Shown: piece by piece, positions 9,401 through 20,500 of the stretch
How the letters are laid out: each line of letters starts with the position of its first letter
How positions within the stretch are numbered: the stretch's first letter is position 1
Source of the DNA: Hypomesus transpacificus
Lineage: Eukaryota; Chordata; Actinopteri; Osmeriformes; Osmeridae
Length of the DNA: 64,000 nt
Direction: 5' to 3'
Assembly (NCBI RefSeq): GCF_021917145.1
Contig: NC_061065.1
Location: 13,360,394-13,424,393, forward strand
Program-made: the position numbers and the translations under genes
The notes under the pieces: generated by a model
What the model was told of the DNA's origin: nothing
Seen by the model: the letters and a program-made list of their open reading frames with translations, nothing else
The model's database searches: none

Positions 9401-10584
9401 AAATGACTTTTGTGGAGACCCGTCCACAACAGACCCTCAATGTCCTCGCCGTGGTACGGTTTGCTTATCCGTTTCCTGCCTCCCTGGGGGACGTTTAGAG
9501 GTCGTACGCAGACGCGGGCGTGTCCTTCCTGCTGGATGAGTCCGACACCGTCCTGGCCTATGAGAACAAGGGCAAGACCACAGAGCAGGAGCGGCGGGGC
9601 GGCGCCGAGGGTCGCGACCCGCTGATGTCAGCCCTCGACAACCTCGGGCGCGTGCAGCAGCTGGAGATCATCCACGGTACGTGGGGTGGGGAAGGGGGAG
9701 GAAAGACACAGGCTCGTCCTGGAACATGGCTTCTTCCTGAATGTGTCTGTGGATCTACATTAAGACATTCAATTTGAGATTGTGATGGAAAGTCTAGAAA
9801 TCTTGGTGTCTAGAAGGGTTTTTTTCTCCCTGGGCACGATTCAGTCTTATTCATTAAGTGATGAGTAAGCTAAGCCGAAGAAGGGTTTAGATGTAGAGCT
9901 TACATTTTGTAGTAATATAGAACCGGGCTTCATGTCTAATAAACTGAACCCAAAAGTGTAAACAGGGGGAAAGGAAAGATGGCAAGCAGGTGTTGAATGG
10001 GCTTGACCAATCCATTGGGCTGCATTTGTTGAGCCCCAGATTGAATTCCTTGTGCGAGGCTACCTAGCCAAGCGAGCCCAGCCTTCAGCGCTGCAACTGC
10101 AGCGACTCTTCGCAGCATGCTAAACCAGTCTCTTTTCCTCCTTCTCAGGATACAATGACATGAAGACCGAGCTGAAGGATTTCCTGCAGAGATTCGCAGC
10201 TGAGGGAAAGGTCAGTGACAACTTTGGCCATTAGCGATACTATTCAAGAGGAGGGGACCACTTTGGGGGTCATGCTCAGTGAGTCGGTATGAGAAAATGA
10301 TCTGGGAGGTACTCAAGCCAATCGCCTGCATTTTTTTTTTTTTTACTGTTACTAACCAGGATGACAATTCAAGTTAATGGGCATAAGCAACAAAAATCAT
10401 TTGGGGGGGGGGATGATTAAATGTTTGCGTTCCAAGCCATAAAAGCGGTGGTGACCTTGCCGGTGCTGCCCCCCTCTCCTTTATCCGCCAGGTGGTGACT
10501 CCGGAGGACATCCGGCAGTTCTTCGAGCAGCAGCAGAGCCGCAAGAGGAGGCGGGCCAACGCCGGCCAGTACTACTGCAGCTGA
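6319..10584 (+). CDS. UBR7: UBR7 putative E3 ubiquitin ligase, 11 coding exons
   Basis: Eleven exons (6319-6447, 6806-6939, 7110-7170, 7282-7377, 7514-7567, 7735-7840, 8081-8211, 9085-9270, 9499-9676, 10149-10210, 10492-10584) join in phase to give 409 aa; human UBR7 has 425. The protein starts with an acidic leader (VDVLEEDEELENE). A UBR-type zinc finger spans residues about 44-116 (CNTCTPKG...CLACSYKCH...FRCDCGN). A PHD-type finger spans about 117-185 (LYCTCNRPYPD...MIQCIVCEDWLHGR...MVCESCM). An acidic, poorly conserved linker follows (about 193-255), then a conserved C-terminal region (YWP-like FWPSAWRTKLCSCANCK, DTVLAYENKGK). The end is RKRRRA...QYYCS. UBR7 belongs to the N-recognin family, and its PHD finger is linked to H2B K120 monoubiquitination. 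All junctions are GT-AG. Confidence 0.95.
6806..6939 (+). CDS. UBR7: UBR7 exon 2 (UBR box, first part)
   Basis: The acceptor is GTGTGGCAG and the donor is AAAAG/GTGAGC. It encodes GHVKRQALYACNTCTPKG and CLACSYKCHEGHDLFELYTKR, the first zinc ligands of the UBR box. It ends with two bases of a split Arg codon. Confidence 0.93.
7110..7170 (+). CDS. UBR7: UBR7 exon 3 (UBR box, end)
   Basis: The acceptor is TTCTCACAG and the donor is TACTCT/GTAAGG. It encodes NFRCDCGNSKFGQTECKLYS, which completes the UBR box. Confidence 0.92.
7282..7377 (+). CDS. UBR7: UBR7 exon 4 (PHD finger start)
   Basis: The acceptor is TTGTTTGTAG and the donor is GACCAT/GTAAGA. It encodes NFFGLYCTCNRPYPDPEDH with the first PHD cysteines. 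Phase 0 on both sides. Confidence 0.92.
7514..7567 (+). CDS. UBR7: UBR7 exon 5 (PHD finger middle)
   Basis: This 18-codon exon encodes VEDEMIQCIVCEDWLHGR. The acceptor is CGTCACAG and the donor is GGCAGG/GTAAGA. Human has F where this has L in DWxHGR. Confidence 0.92.
7634..7648. repeat. short (TA)n in UBR7 intron 5
   Basis: A short TATATA run lies between UBR7 exons 5 and 6. It has no coding relevance. Confidence 0.8.
7735..7840 (+). CDS. UBR7: UBR7 exon 6 (PHD finger end)
   Basis: The acceptor is GTTCTCGCAG and the donor is TGGAAG/GTACAC. It encodes ELQEMVCESCMNKNAFLWIY with the last PHD cysteines. It leaves one base for the next exon. Confidence 0.92.
8081..8211 (+). CDS. UBR7: UBR7 exon 7 (acidic linker)
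   Basis: The acceptor is TCCACACAG and the donor is GACATG/GTAGGA. It encodes a Glu/Lys-rich segment (VEEEVKTEGEHNEEGKDR) that aligns only loosely with the human linker, as expected for this disordered part. The join keeps frame on both sides. Confidence 0.8.
9085..9270 (+). CDS. UBR7: UBR7 exon 8
   Basis: The acceptor is ATTCTGCAG and the donor is TGCAAG/GTAAGG; 62 codons in phase 0. The first half is Ser/Lys-rich linker. The second half (FWPSAWRTKLCSCANCK) matches human YWPLNWRSKLCTCQDC. Confidence 0.9.
9499..9676 (+). CDS. UBR7: UBR7 exon 9
   Basis: The acceptor is GACGTTTAG, read as RSYADAGVSFLLDESDTV and LAYENKGK. The donor is CCACG/GTACGT. An AG two bases later (9499-9500) would break frame and is not chosen. 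Confidence 0.9.
10149..10210 (+). CDS. UBR7: UBR7 exon 10
   Basis: The acceptor is CCTTCTCAG and the donor is GGAAAG/GTCAGT. It encodes YNDMKTELKDFLQRFAAEGK, close to human YNDLKTELKDYLKRFADEG. Confidence 0.93.
10492..10584 (+). CDS. UBR7: UBR7 exon 11 (last)
   Basis: The acceptor is ATCCGCCAG. It encodes VVTPEDIRQFFEQQQSRKRR and ends GQYYCS-stop, the conserved UBR7 C-terminus. Confidence 0.93.
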   Translation: MVTPEDIRQFFEQQQSRKRRRANAGQYYCS

Positions 10585-10603
10585 AGAGGCTCCATCCCAT
10601 CTG

Positions 10604-10627
10604 CCCCCCCCCCCCCCCCCCCCCCCC
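10604..10627. repeat. C24 homopolymer run
   Basis: An uninterrupted run of 24 C starts 20 bp downstream of the UBR7 stop codon, so it would be transcribed in the 3' UTR. Confidence 0.9.
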
Positions 10628-11432
10628 TTTCACGTCTCTCCTTCCCACATTCCCAAACACCTGTCGCTACTTGACTTTTTGATCTTCATTTCCCCTATGT
10701 CCCCACCCCCCCAATTTCCCTAAATGTGCCCCCCCCCGCGTCTTTGGAGTCCATGTCTTCTGTTCGCCCGTCTCCTGTATTTTCAACCAGTATGCATTTG
10801 AAACATGTTTTGTACCGGCGAATCGGTTTTGGTGTGTGAGCCTTGATGCCGCTCTGATCAACAGTGTGCTTTGTTGTCCTGGCTCCACCTCAGCATATGT
10901 ACACTGTTCATCAGGTCTCTGCAGGTTACTGAAGGAAAAACGAACCCCAGCCCGTCATTTTAGAGGCTCACTTTGATCAATGTGGAATGTATCTTTATTT
11001 CCCAGAAGAAGAGGCATCTTATTGTGGCTCTTTAAGACTCTTCCAGACTAAAGGAAAGAGCTGTATACAGACATTACAGACCCTGTGCTTATGACAGCGG
11101 TTCCCCTGACATTTCATTAAGCATTCATTTGAGGGTAGACTTCAATAGGTTCTTTCTTCAAACATTCAAACTGAATGCATTACCCTTCACTGCCTTGCAG
11201 GGGTCAGAGAAAAGGGTCAAACCATAGTTAACCTGGTCCAAACAAAGGCATTTTTCTTCACAATATGCTCCATTGCATTATCATCTTGCTGATTAAATAA
11301 TGTCACTGCTGTACTTATTACATATTCTTTATTCAGACACAAGTGTAGTAGAAGTCAGTGCCGAACCACATCGAAATCCCTTGTTAAGTCTAACCATGTT
11401 GGATTTTTGTCCCTTTTTAGTGTTCTTTGAGA

Positions 11433-11438
11433 AATAAA
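11433..11438 (+). terminator. UBR7: UBR7 poly(A) signal (AATAAA)
   Basis: The hexamer lies in GAGAAATAAAGAAATTG and is followed by T/G-rich DNA. It is about 285 bp from the facing BTBD7 poly(A) signal, so the two genes end tail to tail. Confidence 0.65.
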
Positions 11439-11455
11439 GAAATTGTCAATTTACT

Positions 11456-11715
11456 GTTTTGTTGGTCAAGTTTATACAAGAAGCCACAGCTGTAATTCAC
11501 AGGGAAAATGCATTATTTCCTCCCACACAGGGGAATCATAAAATACCCTCTGTCCATTATCATGGCTTAATTTGAGTACTTTCTGCATTGATAGATTTTA
11601 GGAATAAAAGTTTTGAATGTCAACTGAGACGAAAATCAGTTTAGCTTGACATTCTCACCAGCAGTATTTTTTTTTCATAAAGGAAAAAACTCCACACAAA
11701 TCTTTCATTTCTATC
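11456..11715. other. gap between convergent UBR7 and BTBD7 3' ends
   Basis: No reading frame or repeat is seen. The stretch contains a second AATAAA on the plus strand (near 11603) that may be a late UBR7 site. Confidence 0.5.
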
Positions 11716-11844
11716 AAAGCTGTTTATTTTGTCAGTCACCTAAAATGCAGATTTGAGCTCACCACTTTCACTCTCTTTATCGAGAAGAGTAGAAAAATAG
11801 AACTTCCACAATTCCTTACAAGTAGCTACGAGAATGCGTCTTAT

Positions 11845-11845
11845 C

Positions 11846-11884
<39 letters not shown>
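11845..11884. repeat. (TC)n followed by (TA)n microsatellite
   Basis: TCTCTCTC passes directly into TATATATA. It lies near the distal end of the inferred BTBD7 3' UTR. Confidence 0.9.
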
Positions 11885-11886
<2 letters not shown>

Positions 11887-13214
11887 ACAAATATATGGGG
11901 CATATTTGTTTTATATATAGAAAAAACTGTCTATGTACAACAAACCAATACTTTTTCAGAGACAAAGGTGCCTAAAATAAAACCCCCAAAAATACTCTTT
12001 GAAAATCACTATGTACACGATGCACTGGCTACACTATTACAAAGAGACTGGATTGCGTGGGCAGGTAGAAAAAGGTTTGCATAAGACGCAGGTAAGGAGG
12101 GTACCCGGCCACTGGCAGAGAAGGCACTCTCGTCTCCATCCATGGGTGGGGGGCGGGGGTTAAAACAGGAAGAGGACACAACTTGAACCAAAAGAACCCT
12201 CCCCGTACACCCCTGAAAGAGGATGTTTATGAAAGAAGAAAAATAAGTTAAAGTTCCTCCCTTCCCCCTCCTACCGACCGACCTACCCTTCAACCATGCC
12301 CAGCTACAACTGCTGGTTCCTGTGACAACCTAAGGACATTAGGGAGTGCATCGTTTGAGGCCAAACATGGGTTGATGACCTTTTGAGAGCTTACCAGCAA
12401 ATGAATACTTTCAAAAATATATATCTTCAGAGAATACGTAGGTGGGTATGTCACGGGTGTCGAGCTCAAACAAGTGAAGGGCACCACTCCACCTTGAGGA
12501 TAACAAATACTGAGCAGAACATCCAATCACGGGAGGGGGTGTGTACTTAAGTGCAAGGTAAGACCCTCAGTCTTTTAATATCGTCTAACATCAACAGCAT
12601 ACAAATCAACAAAGGAACATTTTAGACTCTCAAACGTGATTGGAAAACCACGGTCGTCGCTCTCGAGCTCGGGGTTGAGATCTTCCGTCTTCATCGCGAC
12701 GTTACTCAACTGTCGCAGTCGACGGCTCATTTACGACAGAACAGAAGGAATGAATTCATCTGTGGCTTGAACACCGAAACAAACGTCGCTACAGCTTAGA
12801 CATACTGCAGAGGCTGGTCGTCATGCTCCTAACTCGAATTTGTGGCCTAAACTGCCCCCCCCCCCAAAAAAAAAATAGAAGCATTCTTCAAAAAGTCATT
12901 TCAGTGTCCAGCAAAAGCTTTGTACTTCCAGACCACAGATCTGAAACCACCAGGGATCTGAAATGAGCTCAGTCAGGGGGCATTCTGAGGAAAACCCACT
13001 CCCACCTTACAAGCGATGCATTCAACACGCCCCTATAGGTTGGTTTGTCCTATACAGGGCTATGGGGTTCAAACGGGACTACAGACGAGGGGAGCCACAA
13101 TCCTGGCTCCCGGGATGCAAACGGTTCCCTTCAAAAACAAAAATTCCAAAAACCAACCGGAGTATTTACGGAAAAAGAGCACGGACTGAAACGGCGGTAT
13201 TTCGACAACTCCTC

Positions 13215-13232
13215 GGGGGGGGGGGGGGGGGG
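13215..13232. repeat. G18 homopolymer run
   Basis: A run of 18 G lies within the BTBD7 3' UTR (C-run in the transcript). Confidence 0.9.
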
Positions 13233-14025
13233 AATTCCCTTATCTGAGCCTGTGGTGGGGGAGGGCCACGTGCGATAAGATCTCGTATCGCTTCGATCCC
13301 TTCTCCTGCTGAATGGGGGGGGGGATTTCTGTAATGGAAAAGTGTTGACGGCGTCTCGTGTCTGCAGTCCCATACCAGCGGCCGCATCTTCATCCATCCC
13401 CTGCCCGACCCCTCCTCCTCCCTCTCCTGCTGTTAGAGGTCAGCGCCCCCGATGACCTCCGCGCTCCTGACGCCCGAGACGCCTCGGGGACCCTGACGGG
13501 GGTGGGGGGGAGGTGGGAGTGGCTATTTCGGGGGTCTCCCTCCAGGCTCTTCCCCTGCACGCTCCGGTGAGCAGCCCCGCGGGCACGACCGCGAGGGGCT
13601 TCGCAGTCCGCTCGGCCGTGGGGGAGAGGAGGGGCTGACCACTGAACTGCTACGAAGGGGGGGGTTGCTACAGGGATGGGCTGCTGCTGACACACACTGG
13701 TTCTCCTACCCTCGTCTCTTAGGGGACGGTCACATGACATTTGGTAGTCTCGTAGCATTGGATAGTGTCATCACTGGATGCCAATGTGACCAACTCCCCC
13801 CCTATTTGTCCAGCCATCCCATAGCGAAACAAGTACTGATGTGAAGTGTATTATCCCTTTTACAGATTCAGACAACCACCAATCAAATCTAATGATCTTC
13901 CCTTTTCTTTAATCCTGACAGATGATCGGCCAAAATGAAGAAGACCTCCCTACTATTAGTGTCCTTAATGGTTTAGGCCTCTAGGAATTCTGGAGCTTCA
14001 ATTCTTGGCAAAGGAACCATTATCC

Positions 14026-14083
14026 CACACCACCACCACACACACACACACACACCACCACGTGTACGCACACACACACACAC
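14026..14083. repeat. (CA)n-type microsatellite
   Basis: CACCACCACCACACACAC-type tract interrupted by CACGTGTACG. It lies in the BTBD7 3' UTR. Confidence 0.85.
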
Positions 14084-16623
14084 GTCCCTTTTTCACCCTA
14101 GAGCAGCAGGAGCAAAGGAGATTAATCGTCCACGGGCGGTCGATATGATGAGTGTGAAAGCCAGTTACCGTTTCTGTTCGGATCTGAGAGCAAGGAGGAT
14201 GTCTATAGTGTTCAAGCTTAGCAGAGCAGCAGTACCAGCATCATATGTGCATATATCAAAGTTCCAGCTATTTCCATGAGGGAACAGTCGGTAGAAAATA
14301 AGAGTAAGGGGTTTGAAATAAGTATGATTTGAATGAGCGTAGTAGGATGTCGGCGAGACAGGAAAGAGGTAGACACAGTGTAGCCAGGGGTCAAAGTCAA
14401 GTCCACCAAACACTGATCAAATCACAACGGGGGTGCCATGATGGGTCGGATGAGCTCTCGCTGTTAAGACTCAAGAATAGCTCCTGTGGATTAAGCCCAA
14501 CTAGTTGCTAAGCACTTTTGACTTCAGACCAACTTGACTCAAAATATCCTTCAGAGCATGCTTGAAGAAGAAAAAAAAAAAAGATTTGACACAGCAGATA
14601 TTGAATTTGGATGTAATCATAAATATTGGAGCATGGCTATTAATAACTCCTCTCTGCCAGCTGAGACTGGCTTCAAATCGACACGCACATTGGCTTCACA
14701 TCTTGACACCAATATGTTCTCTTCCGCCTGGATATCTGGAAGACTTTGAAACATACGATGCCGCCCTGCATCCAAAACTCATGCTCTGACATGCTCTGAC
14801 ATGCTCCAACTTTGCTTGAGCGTTTCCATTTTCCATTGCCGGCCTCACAGATGGAAGCAACAAGGCCTTCAGGATGGAACCCCACTCCATCGGTAAACGA
14901 CGAGGACCCAGAGACCACACCCCCGAGCTACACGGAAACATACCCTGCAGTCGTGGAAAAACCCAGACCGGGATGAAAAAACTGGAAAAAAACCCAGACT
15001 GCCGCCATCTTAAAAAAAACAAGCATTGCTCTTCAAGAACAGAAAAAATAAAATCAGGCCATTTGGATGATGAAGAGAAGAAGCCGACGAGTATGTGGGC
15101 TGAGTCCTGGGAGAGAAGAGTAAAGTTGTTACCCGTTAAAAGAGGAGGACCTCCGAGTCAGCGTTCTACTGTGAGCCGAGCGGGCAGCATGAGCCTCCGG
15201 GAGGCTGAGCGGTGGTAATACAGGTGCACGCCACGACAACACCGCTCTGCGTGTGAGATCAATACAGTTAGAGTCCGAGTCTTTTGACACAGTGTGTGTG
15301 TGGGGGGGACAATGGTAGTAGCAAAATATGAAGAACATGTAAATGTGTCAGTATTATGCACACATTTTTTTCGTGTTTATGCTACGTTGATTTGTTTTTT
15401 TTGAATGGTTCAGTTCAGAGTGGTGGAAAAATGGTTCAGTTCGGAGTGGTGAAAAAAAAAAAAAAAAAGATAAAAAAAAGCCCAACCTTGTTTTACTTGG
15501 CCACCCTGTCTGACATCGTAGTAATCATAGTTGTCGGGTGAAGAGATGCGAGGAAGGGTGCGGGGCGTCGCCCCTCTTGACCCGCGGCGTCGGTTCGTGG
15601 GACCCATAGCCGTCTCCGGCTCGGATCGCCACTGAGGAGGTGCGGGGGGGGGGGGATCTGGGTTTGGTTTGGCTGAGCTCTGTCTACCTGAGGAGGGCCA
15701 GGTTCTCCTGATGGAACCGTTGGTATTCACAGCCTGCGACGGGGCGGCCAGTCTATGGGCTACGAAGGAGCCAACGCTGCGGACGTAACCGGCGACCAAA
15801 GCTCGCCAAGAAATACTGAAATCCACCAGAGGACGTCTGAAATGTTCCGCTCCGACGTGGACATTCAGCGAGATCCAATGTAAGGATTAGTTAGAGCTAC
15901 TAGGACACACAAGAACAGGGTGGGGGGGGGTGAATGCATGTATGATCACGCACTTAATTCACGAATGGTGAAATACGAGCAGACTGGTTTCAAATGCCAA
16001 CCGTGTAAGGAGAAAACCCAAACCGTACCATCTTGACCCCTTTTGACAGACAAAGCCCCCCTCCAAAGAGCCTGGAGCAGTTTGGAGTGGAGGCGAAAGG
16101 CTGAGAAACTTCAGGCTCCCCCCCCCCCCAAAAAAAAAGAAAAAGCAGAGCCTTCATTGTTTCCTCTAATAATGCTTCCATCTAATTAGTATTCCTGGAC
16201 CGCAGCCTGACCGGTACTGTGCCCAGTGGGAAGATTAACAATTTTCTTAAATTGCCCATACTGACATACAGCTTGTGACTGCAGAGTATTACAAGGGCTA
16301 TTACTGCAAAACCAGGAGAAGGGAAGAAAACAACGTTTGTGTGTGTGTGGGTGGGGGGGGTGATTTTCTATTTCTTTTCTAACGTAAACCAGCACAGGGG
16401 GAATGGAAGGTGATTGGAGAACAGCTGCTTCATCGTCAAGCAAATTGGGGAGAGATGGGGAGTCTGGCAAGGCCAAGGAGGGGGGAGGGGAGAGGAGACA
16501 GAGCAACCAAACCAAAGCCTTCCCCCCCTGCTGTGTCTGGGGCTGTGGGGCTGATGCTGAAGGCACTGTGACTGGCTGCACCTCGCTGGCGCAGCACACT
16601 GACCTCCCGTGGAAGGGGCTTGA

Positions 16624-16642
16624 CCCCCCCCCCCCCCCCCCC
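16624..16642. repeat. C19 homopolymer run
   Basis: An uninterrupted run of C about 210 bp beyond the BTBD7 stop codon (G-run in the transcript). Confidence 0.9.
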
Positions 16643-16855
16643 GACGTGTTCGGAGCCGTTCCCCTGAACTGTGCATGAGAGTGAACGCCTCACCACCACC
16701 CAAGACTACACTGCCCATCACCGGAGGCAGTTGTCTTTAGTTTGTCTGGATGGTTTGTCTGTATACCAGTCTGTTTATGCTTCTAGCTCATCTCAGACTT
16801 GTGGTGGGAGGGGGGGGGGGGGGAGTGGGGGGGCGGGGGGGGTCAAGGCCAAAGG

Positions 16856-17545
16856 TCAGAGTGCAGACTTCCTGTAAGGGTAGTCTGGTTTGCTGGGCGA
16901 CCTGCGGTCTCTGGTCCCCATCGAGTCTTCGCCACCCTTGGTCTCTGCTCCGGCCCGGCGTGCCGGGGCCCACTCCTCGTACGCCTCCACGTGCCGGGAG
17001 GGCCCCAGTCCACAGGTCAGGTCCGTCTCCGTCCCGGGGCGCCCCCTCGGCCCGTGGCCGGCCGCCCCGGCCTGCGCCCCTCCTCCCTGCGTGGCCAGAG
17101 CCAAGTCCAGCCTCTGGGGGGGCTGCTCCAGGACGTCCAGGCGGAGGTCCCCAGCGGGGGCGGCCGGCCGGCAGGGGTGCTGCTGGGGGTCCGAGGGGTA
17201 GGACGGCGGGGGGCCGGAACCGCCGGGGGGCGCCCGGCTGTGGCTGTAGAGGTCGGGGCCGGGGTAGGAGCCGGCGTGGCGGCCGGAGAACTCGTACAGG
17301 TCGGGGTACTCCGGCTGGACCTCGGGCTTGGGCTCGGCGGCGTGGCGCTTGCGGGAGGCGTGAGGGTGGCGGGCCGCGTGGCAGTGGGGCGCGGCCGGGG
17401 CCGGGGCGGAGGACAGGTGGGCGGGGTGGGGCTCGTGAGGCTCCACGTCCATGCTGACCTCCGGTGGACGGCGCTCCTTCAGGGTCATGGCCGACACCCC
17501 CATGGCGATGTCTGGCATGAACTCGTTGATGACAGGTTCCATGTT
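16856..17545 (-). CDS. BTBD7: BTBD7 last coding exon
   Basis: The acceptor is CCCCCCTCAG, and the exon opens NMEPVINEFMPDIAMGVSAM. It carries 229 codons plus stop, ending RSPSKPDYPYRKSAL. It is very GC-rich and the protein is low complexity (Pro, Ala, His, Gly). All frames here look open because of the base composition, but only this frame continues the spliced BTBD7 reading frame. Confidence 0.9.
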   Translation of the reverse strand, partial: NMEPVINEFMPDIAMGVSAMTLKERRPPEVSMDVEPHEPHPAHLSSAPAPAAPHCHAARHPHASRKRHAAEPKPEVQPEYPDLYEFSGRHAGSYPGPDLYSHSRAPPGGSGPPPSYPSDPQQHPCRPAAPAGDLRLDVLEQPPQRLDLALATQGGGAQAGAAGHGPRGRPGTETDLTCGLGPSRHVEAYEEWAPARRAGAETKGGEDSMGTRDRRSPSKPDYPYRKSAL

Positions 17546-20500
17546 CTGAGGGGGGGGAGGACAAACACACAAACATGAAGCAGGACGGAAGGTGAAAACA
17601 CAGAAACACAGCTACGAAATGGCGAAACACACCCAACCACATTGAGCCGCTCCATCTCGAGCCTACCTCGGCACTCGACTCCGGACCTCTGGACTCACCC
17701 CTTGTTTGTCCAGGTGCGGCGCACGCCCCCCCCCGCCCTGGGGGTTGGTACAGTCCGGCGGCAGGACCTTCACCCCGGGGGGCAGGTAGGCGGGGCTGCC
17801 GTGCTTGGAGGAGGCGGAGGGCTGGCGGTGGAGGAGGCTGTGGTTGCAGGGGTAGGAGAAGGAGCGCGACGGGGGCTGGGTGGGGATGCGTGGCCGCCAG
17901 CCTGCCTTCAGCTGGGCGTGGCTGGGCGTGGCCGGGGGGTGGTAGGGTGGAGGTGGAGGCGGGAGGGGAGGGTGGAAGGCAGCCATCGCCTCCAGGTCGG
18001 TGAACATGCTCTCCACCGCCGGGCTGCTGTTGACCCGGCAGCGACCCGACTGGCGCAGGGCCAGGATGGGGCTCTCGTCTCCGAAGCGCTCCTCGGGGAA
18101 GAACTTGTGAGGGTTCTACAGGGCGGAGTACAGAATGAGTCAGGAACGATGAGGGGGAGGGGGGGAGAGAGAAAGTTTGAGGTCAAAATCTGCCAAAGAT
18201 ACTTAATAAACCAGACGTTAAACCATAATTTATGGCTGTCTGGAAAACCACAGCACTTTGGATCCAAAGCCACATATAAGCCATTTACTTGTTGAAGTTC
18301 ACCTCGGCCCTTTTGACAGGAGGGTAAATAACATTAACAGGGCGGGGAGAAAACGAATTGCCGCCTGTGCTGCGGCCAAATTCCTTGAACATTCTGTCAT
18401 GACGCGGGGCAGCGGTGACATTCACCCCGGCTCTCGGATGAAAGAAAACAACCCGAATCACATTAACTGCTACTCAATGGCGCTCCGCACTTCCCTCATC
18501 TATGCTAACCATCACATCGTCGACGGTGGGACACTGTGTAGGTTGAGGTCCTGTATCGCAGCTAGGCTTTCAATATTTTCTACTACGCAATCAATTTCGG
18601 GGATTTCTAAAAAGAGCAAGAAAGCGTGCGATTGAAACGGTCTCATCGATGGTAACATGCATGACCACCGCCCACACGCCGCTAATGCTAACTGAACGAC
18701 CTGGTGCGCGCTGACACTGGTGGCTAGCGACGATCACATGGGCAGAGGGGCGTGTCAGATGGTGTCGTATTGGCCGTGTGTCTCCAGAGGAGGGTGGAGG
18801 GTGAGGGGGTGCAGGAGGGGAAAGCCCGTACCTGCAGCAGCTCAGCGGCGGCGTCGGGCAGGCCAAACTCCCGCAGCACGCGGATCTGCAGCTCGTAGCT
18901 CACGGTGGCGCCCTCGCCGCAGTTGAGGGCGTACGCCCGCTGCACCTGGTCTGTGTGGCGCAGGTCCTGCAGCCTCCGGATCATCTCCTTCACCACCGCC
19001 AGCCTGGGCACTGTTGGGTGGGTGAGTGTGTGTGTGTGTGTGTGTGTGGGGTGTGTGCGTGTGTGTGTGGGTACAGAGAGACACAATTGAGACACATTTT
19101 TTTTATACATTACTTCATCATTACACATTACGAAACAAACGAAAAAAGTATTAAAACCTTCAATCATTTTCTTGGGTACTAAAGCCGCTTGATTGGATCA
19201 TTGTGCCCAGCTGATGTGCGGTGAACTGCAACCATTGTAGACATGTGATCGTAAACGTTCGGACCTCTGCGAGGCTTTGTATGTTTGTGGAGGACTGCCT
19301 GCCGTTGTGCACAGTCTTCAAAGTGGCCCCCGAGGGCATCCATAAAGTCAAGGGGAAGCACATATGAAAGCGGCGCGCGCCTTCATTTTGGCCCTGGCCA
19401 TAGAGAAGAGAGGGAAGAAGGGAGGCGGTAAAGAGACAGAGAGAGAGAATGGAGAGTGAGAGGATGGAGAGAGATGGAGATAGAGAGGATGGAGAGAGAG
19501 AATGAAGAGAGAGAGAATGGAGAGAGAGAATGGAGATAGAGAATGGAGATAGAGAATGGAGAGAGAATGGAGATAGAGAATGGAGAGAGAAAGGAGAGAG
19601 AAAGGAGAGAGAATGGAGATAGAGAATGGAGAGAGAGAATGGAGAGAGAAAGGAGAGAGAATGGAGATAGAGAATGGAGAGAGAAAGGAGAGAGAGAATG
19701 GAGATAGAGAATGGAGAGAGAAAGGAGAGAGAGAATGGAGATAGAGAATGGAGAGAGAGAGAAAGGAGAGAGAGAAAGGAGAGAGAGAGGATGGAGAGAG
19801 GATGGAGAGATAGAGGATGGAGAGAGAGAGAGAGAGAGAGGGAGAATGGAGAGAGAGAGAGGATGGAGAGAGAGAGAGATAGAGGATGGAGAGAGAGAGT
19901 GAGGGAGGATGGAGAGAGAGAGAGCAAACTGTGGGACAGCGAGAAAACAAGAAAGCCCGTGTGGGAGAAGTGCAGTTGGGCAGAGAGGCTGTTCCCACCG
20001 GCCGACGCCTCGCTGCCCGTCCATCCTGCTGACCCTCCTCCTCGTCCGGCAGGGGAAACACGCTAACGAACGCTAGAGGTGTGCGTTCTTCTCCAGAATG
20101 TATTGCTGTGGTTCCACGGCACCGATCGAAGGCTGACGCACAACTTCGGGGGCCCGTCAAAAGTGTGCAGTCGAGGTTAACGACGGACGCCAGCGCACAC
20201 GCTCCTGTTCGTGGGCGAACCGAGCCGATCGACAACGAGCGACCCGCCACGGAAGTTCACTCGTCGCTCGGAAAAGGGTGAAGATGGAGGAGTGGACGTC
20301 GTTTTCTCTGGCGAGAAAAACGGGCAATGCTTGCGCAACCCGGTTTAGTCACGCAGGGAACACGTTGCCAAACTCCAACATATATTTGGGCTTGTTTTGC
20401 CGTGGGAGGCTGTGCACAGACGTCACCTTATTGTTGCCCGGTAACAAAAAAGGCTTTTTATCTGTGGAAGAGCCACGTGACTCCTACTGAATGTGCAAGG

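Larger units (their letters stand above)
10585..11455 (+). other. UBR7: UBR7 3' UTR
   Basis: Non-coding sequence runs from the UBR7 stop to just past the AATAAA at 11433-11438, which is followed by GT-rich DNA (TTTTGTTGGTC). A C24 run at 10604-10627 begins 20 bp after the stop. Confidence 0.65.
11716..16855 (-). other. BTBD7: BTBD7 3' UTR (about 5.1 kb)
   Basis: The minus strand has no conserved coding sequence between the BTBD7 stop (16856) and an AATAAA at 11723-11728 (TTTATT on plus). A long 3' UTR is usual for this gene. It contains (TC)n(TA)n at 11845-11884, a CA tract at 14026-14083, G18 at 13215-13232 and C19 at 16624-16642. The exact end is inferred, and shorter isoforms are possible. 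Confidence 0.55.

Noticed and set aside
12009..15826. Numerous 60-140-codon frames on both strands between UBR7 and the BTBD7 stop
   Set aside because: None is conserved or has exon borders that join another exon; they fall in the long BTBD7 3' UTR.
16750..17642. Several plus- and minus-strand frames of 230-280 codons overlapping the last BTBD7 exon
   Set aside because: High GC content removes stops from other frames. Only the minus-strand frame 16856-17545 continues the spliced BTBD7 frame and keeps conserved residues.
19160..20250. Minus-strand Ser/Leu-rich frames of 213-300 codons
   Set aside because: Translation of a GA/TC low-complexity tract. No conserved sequence and no gene structure.
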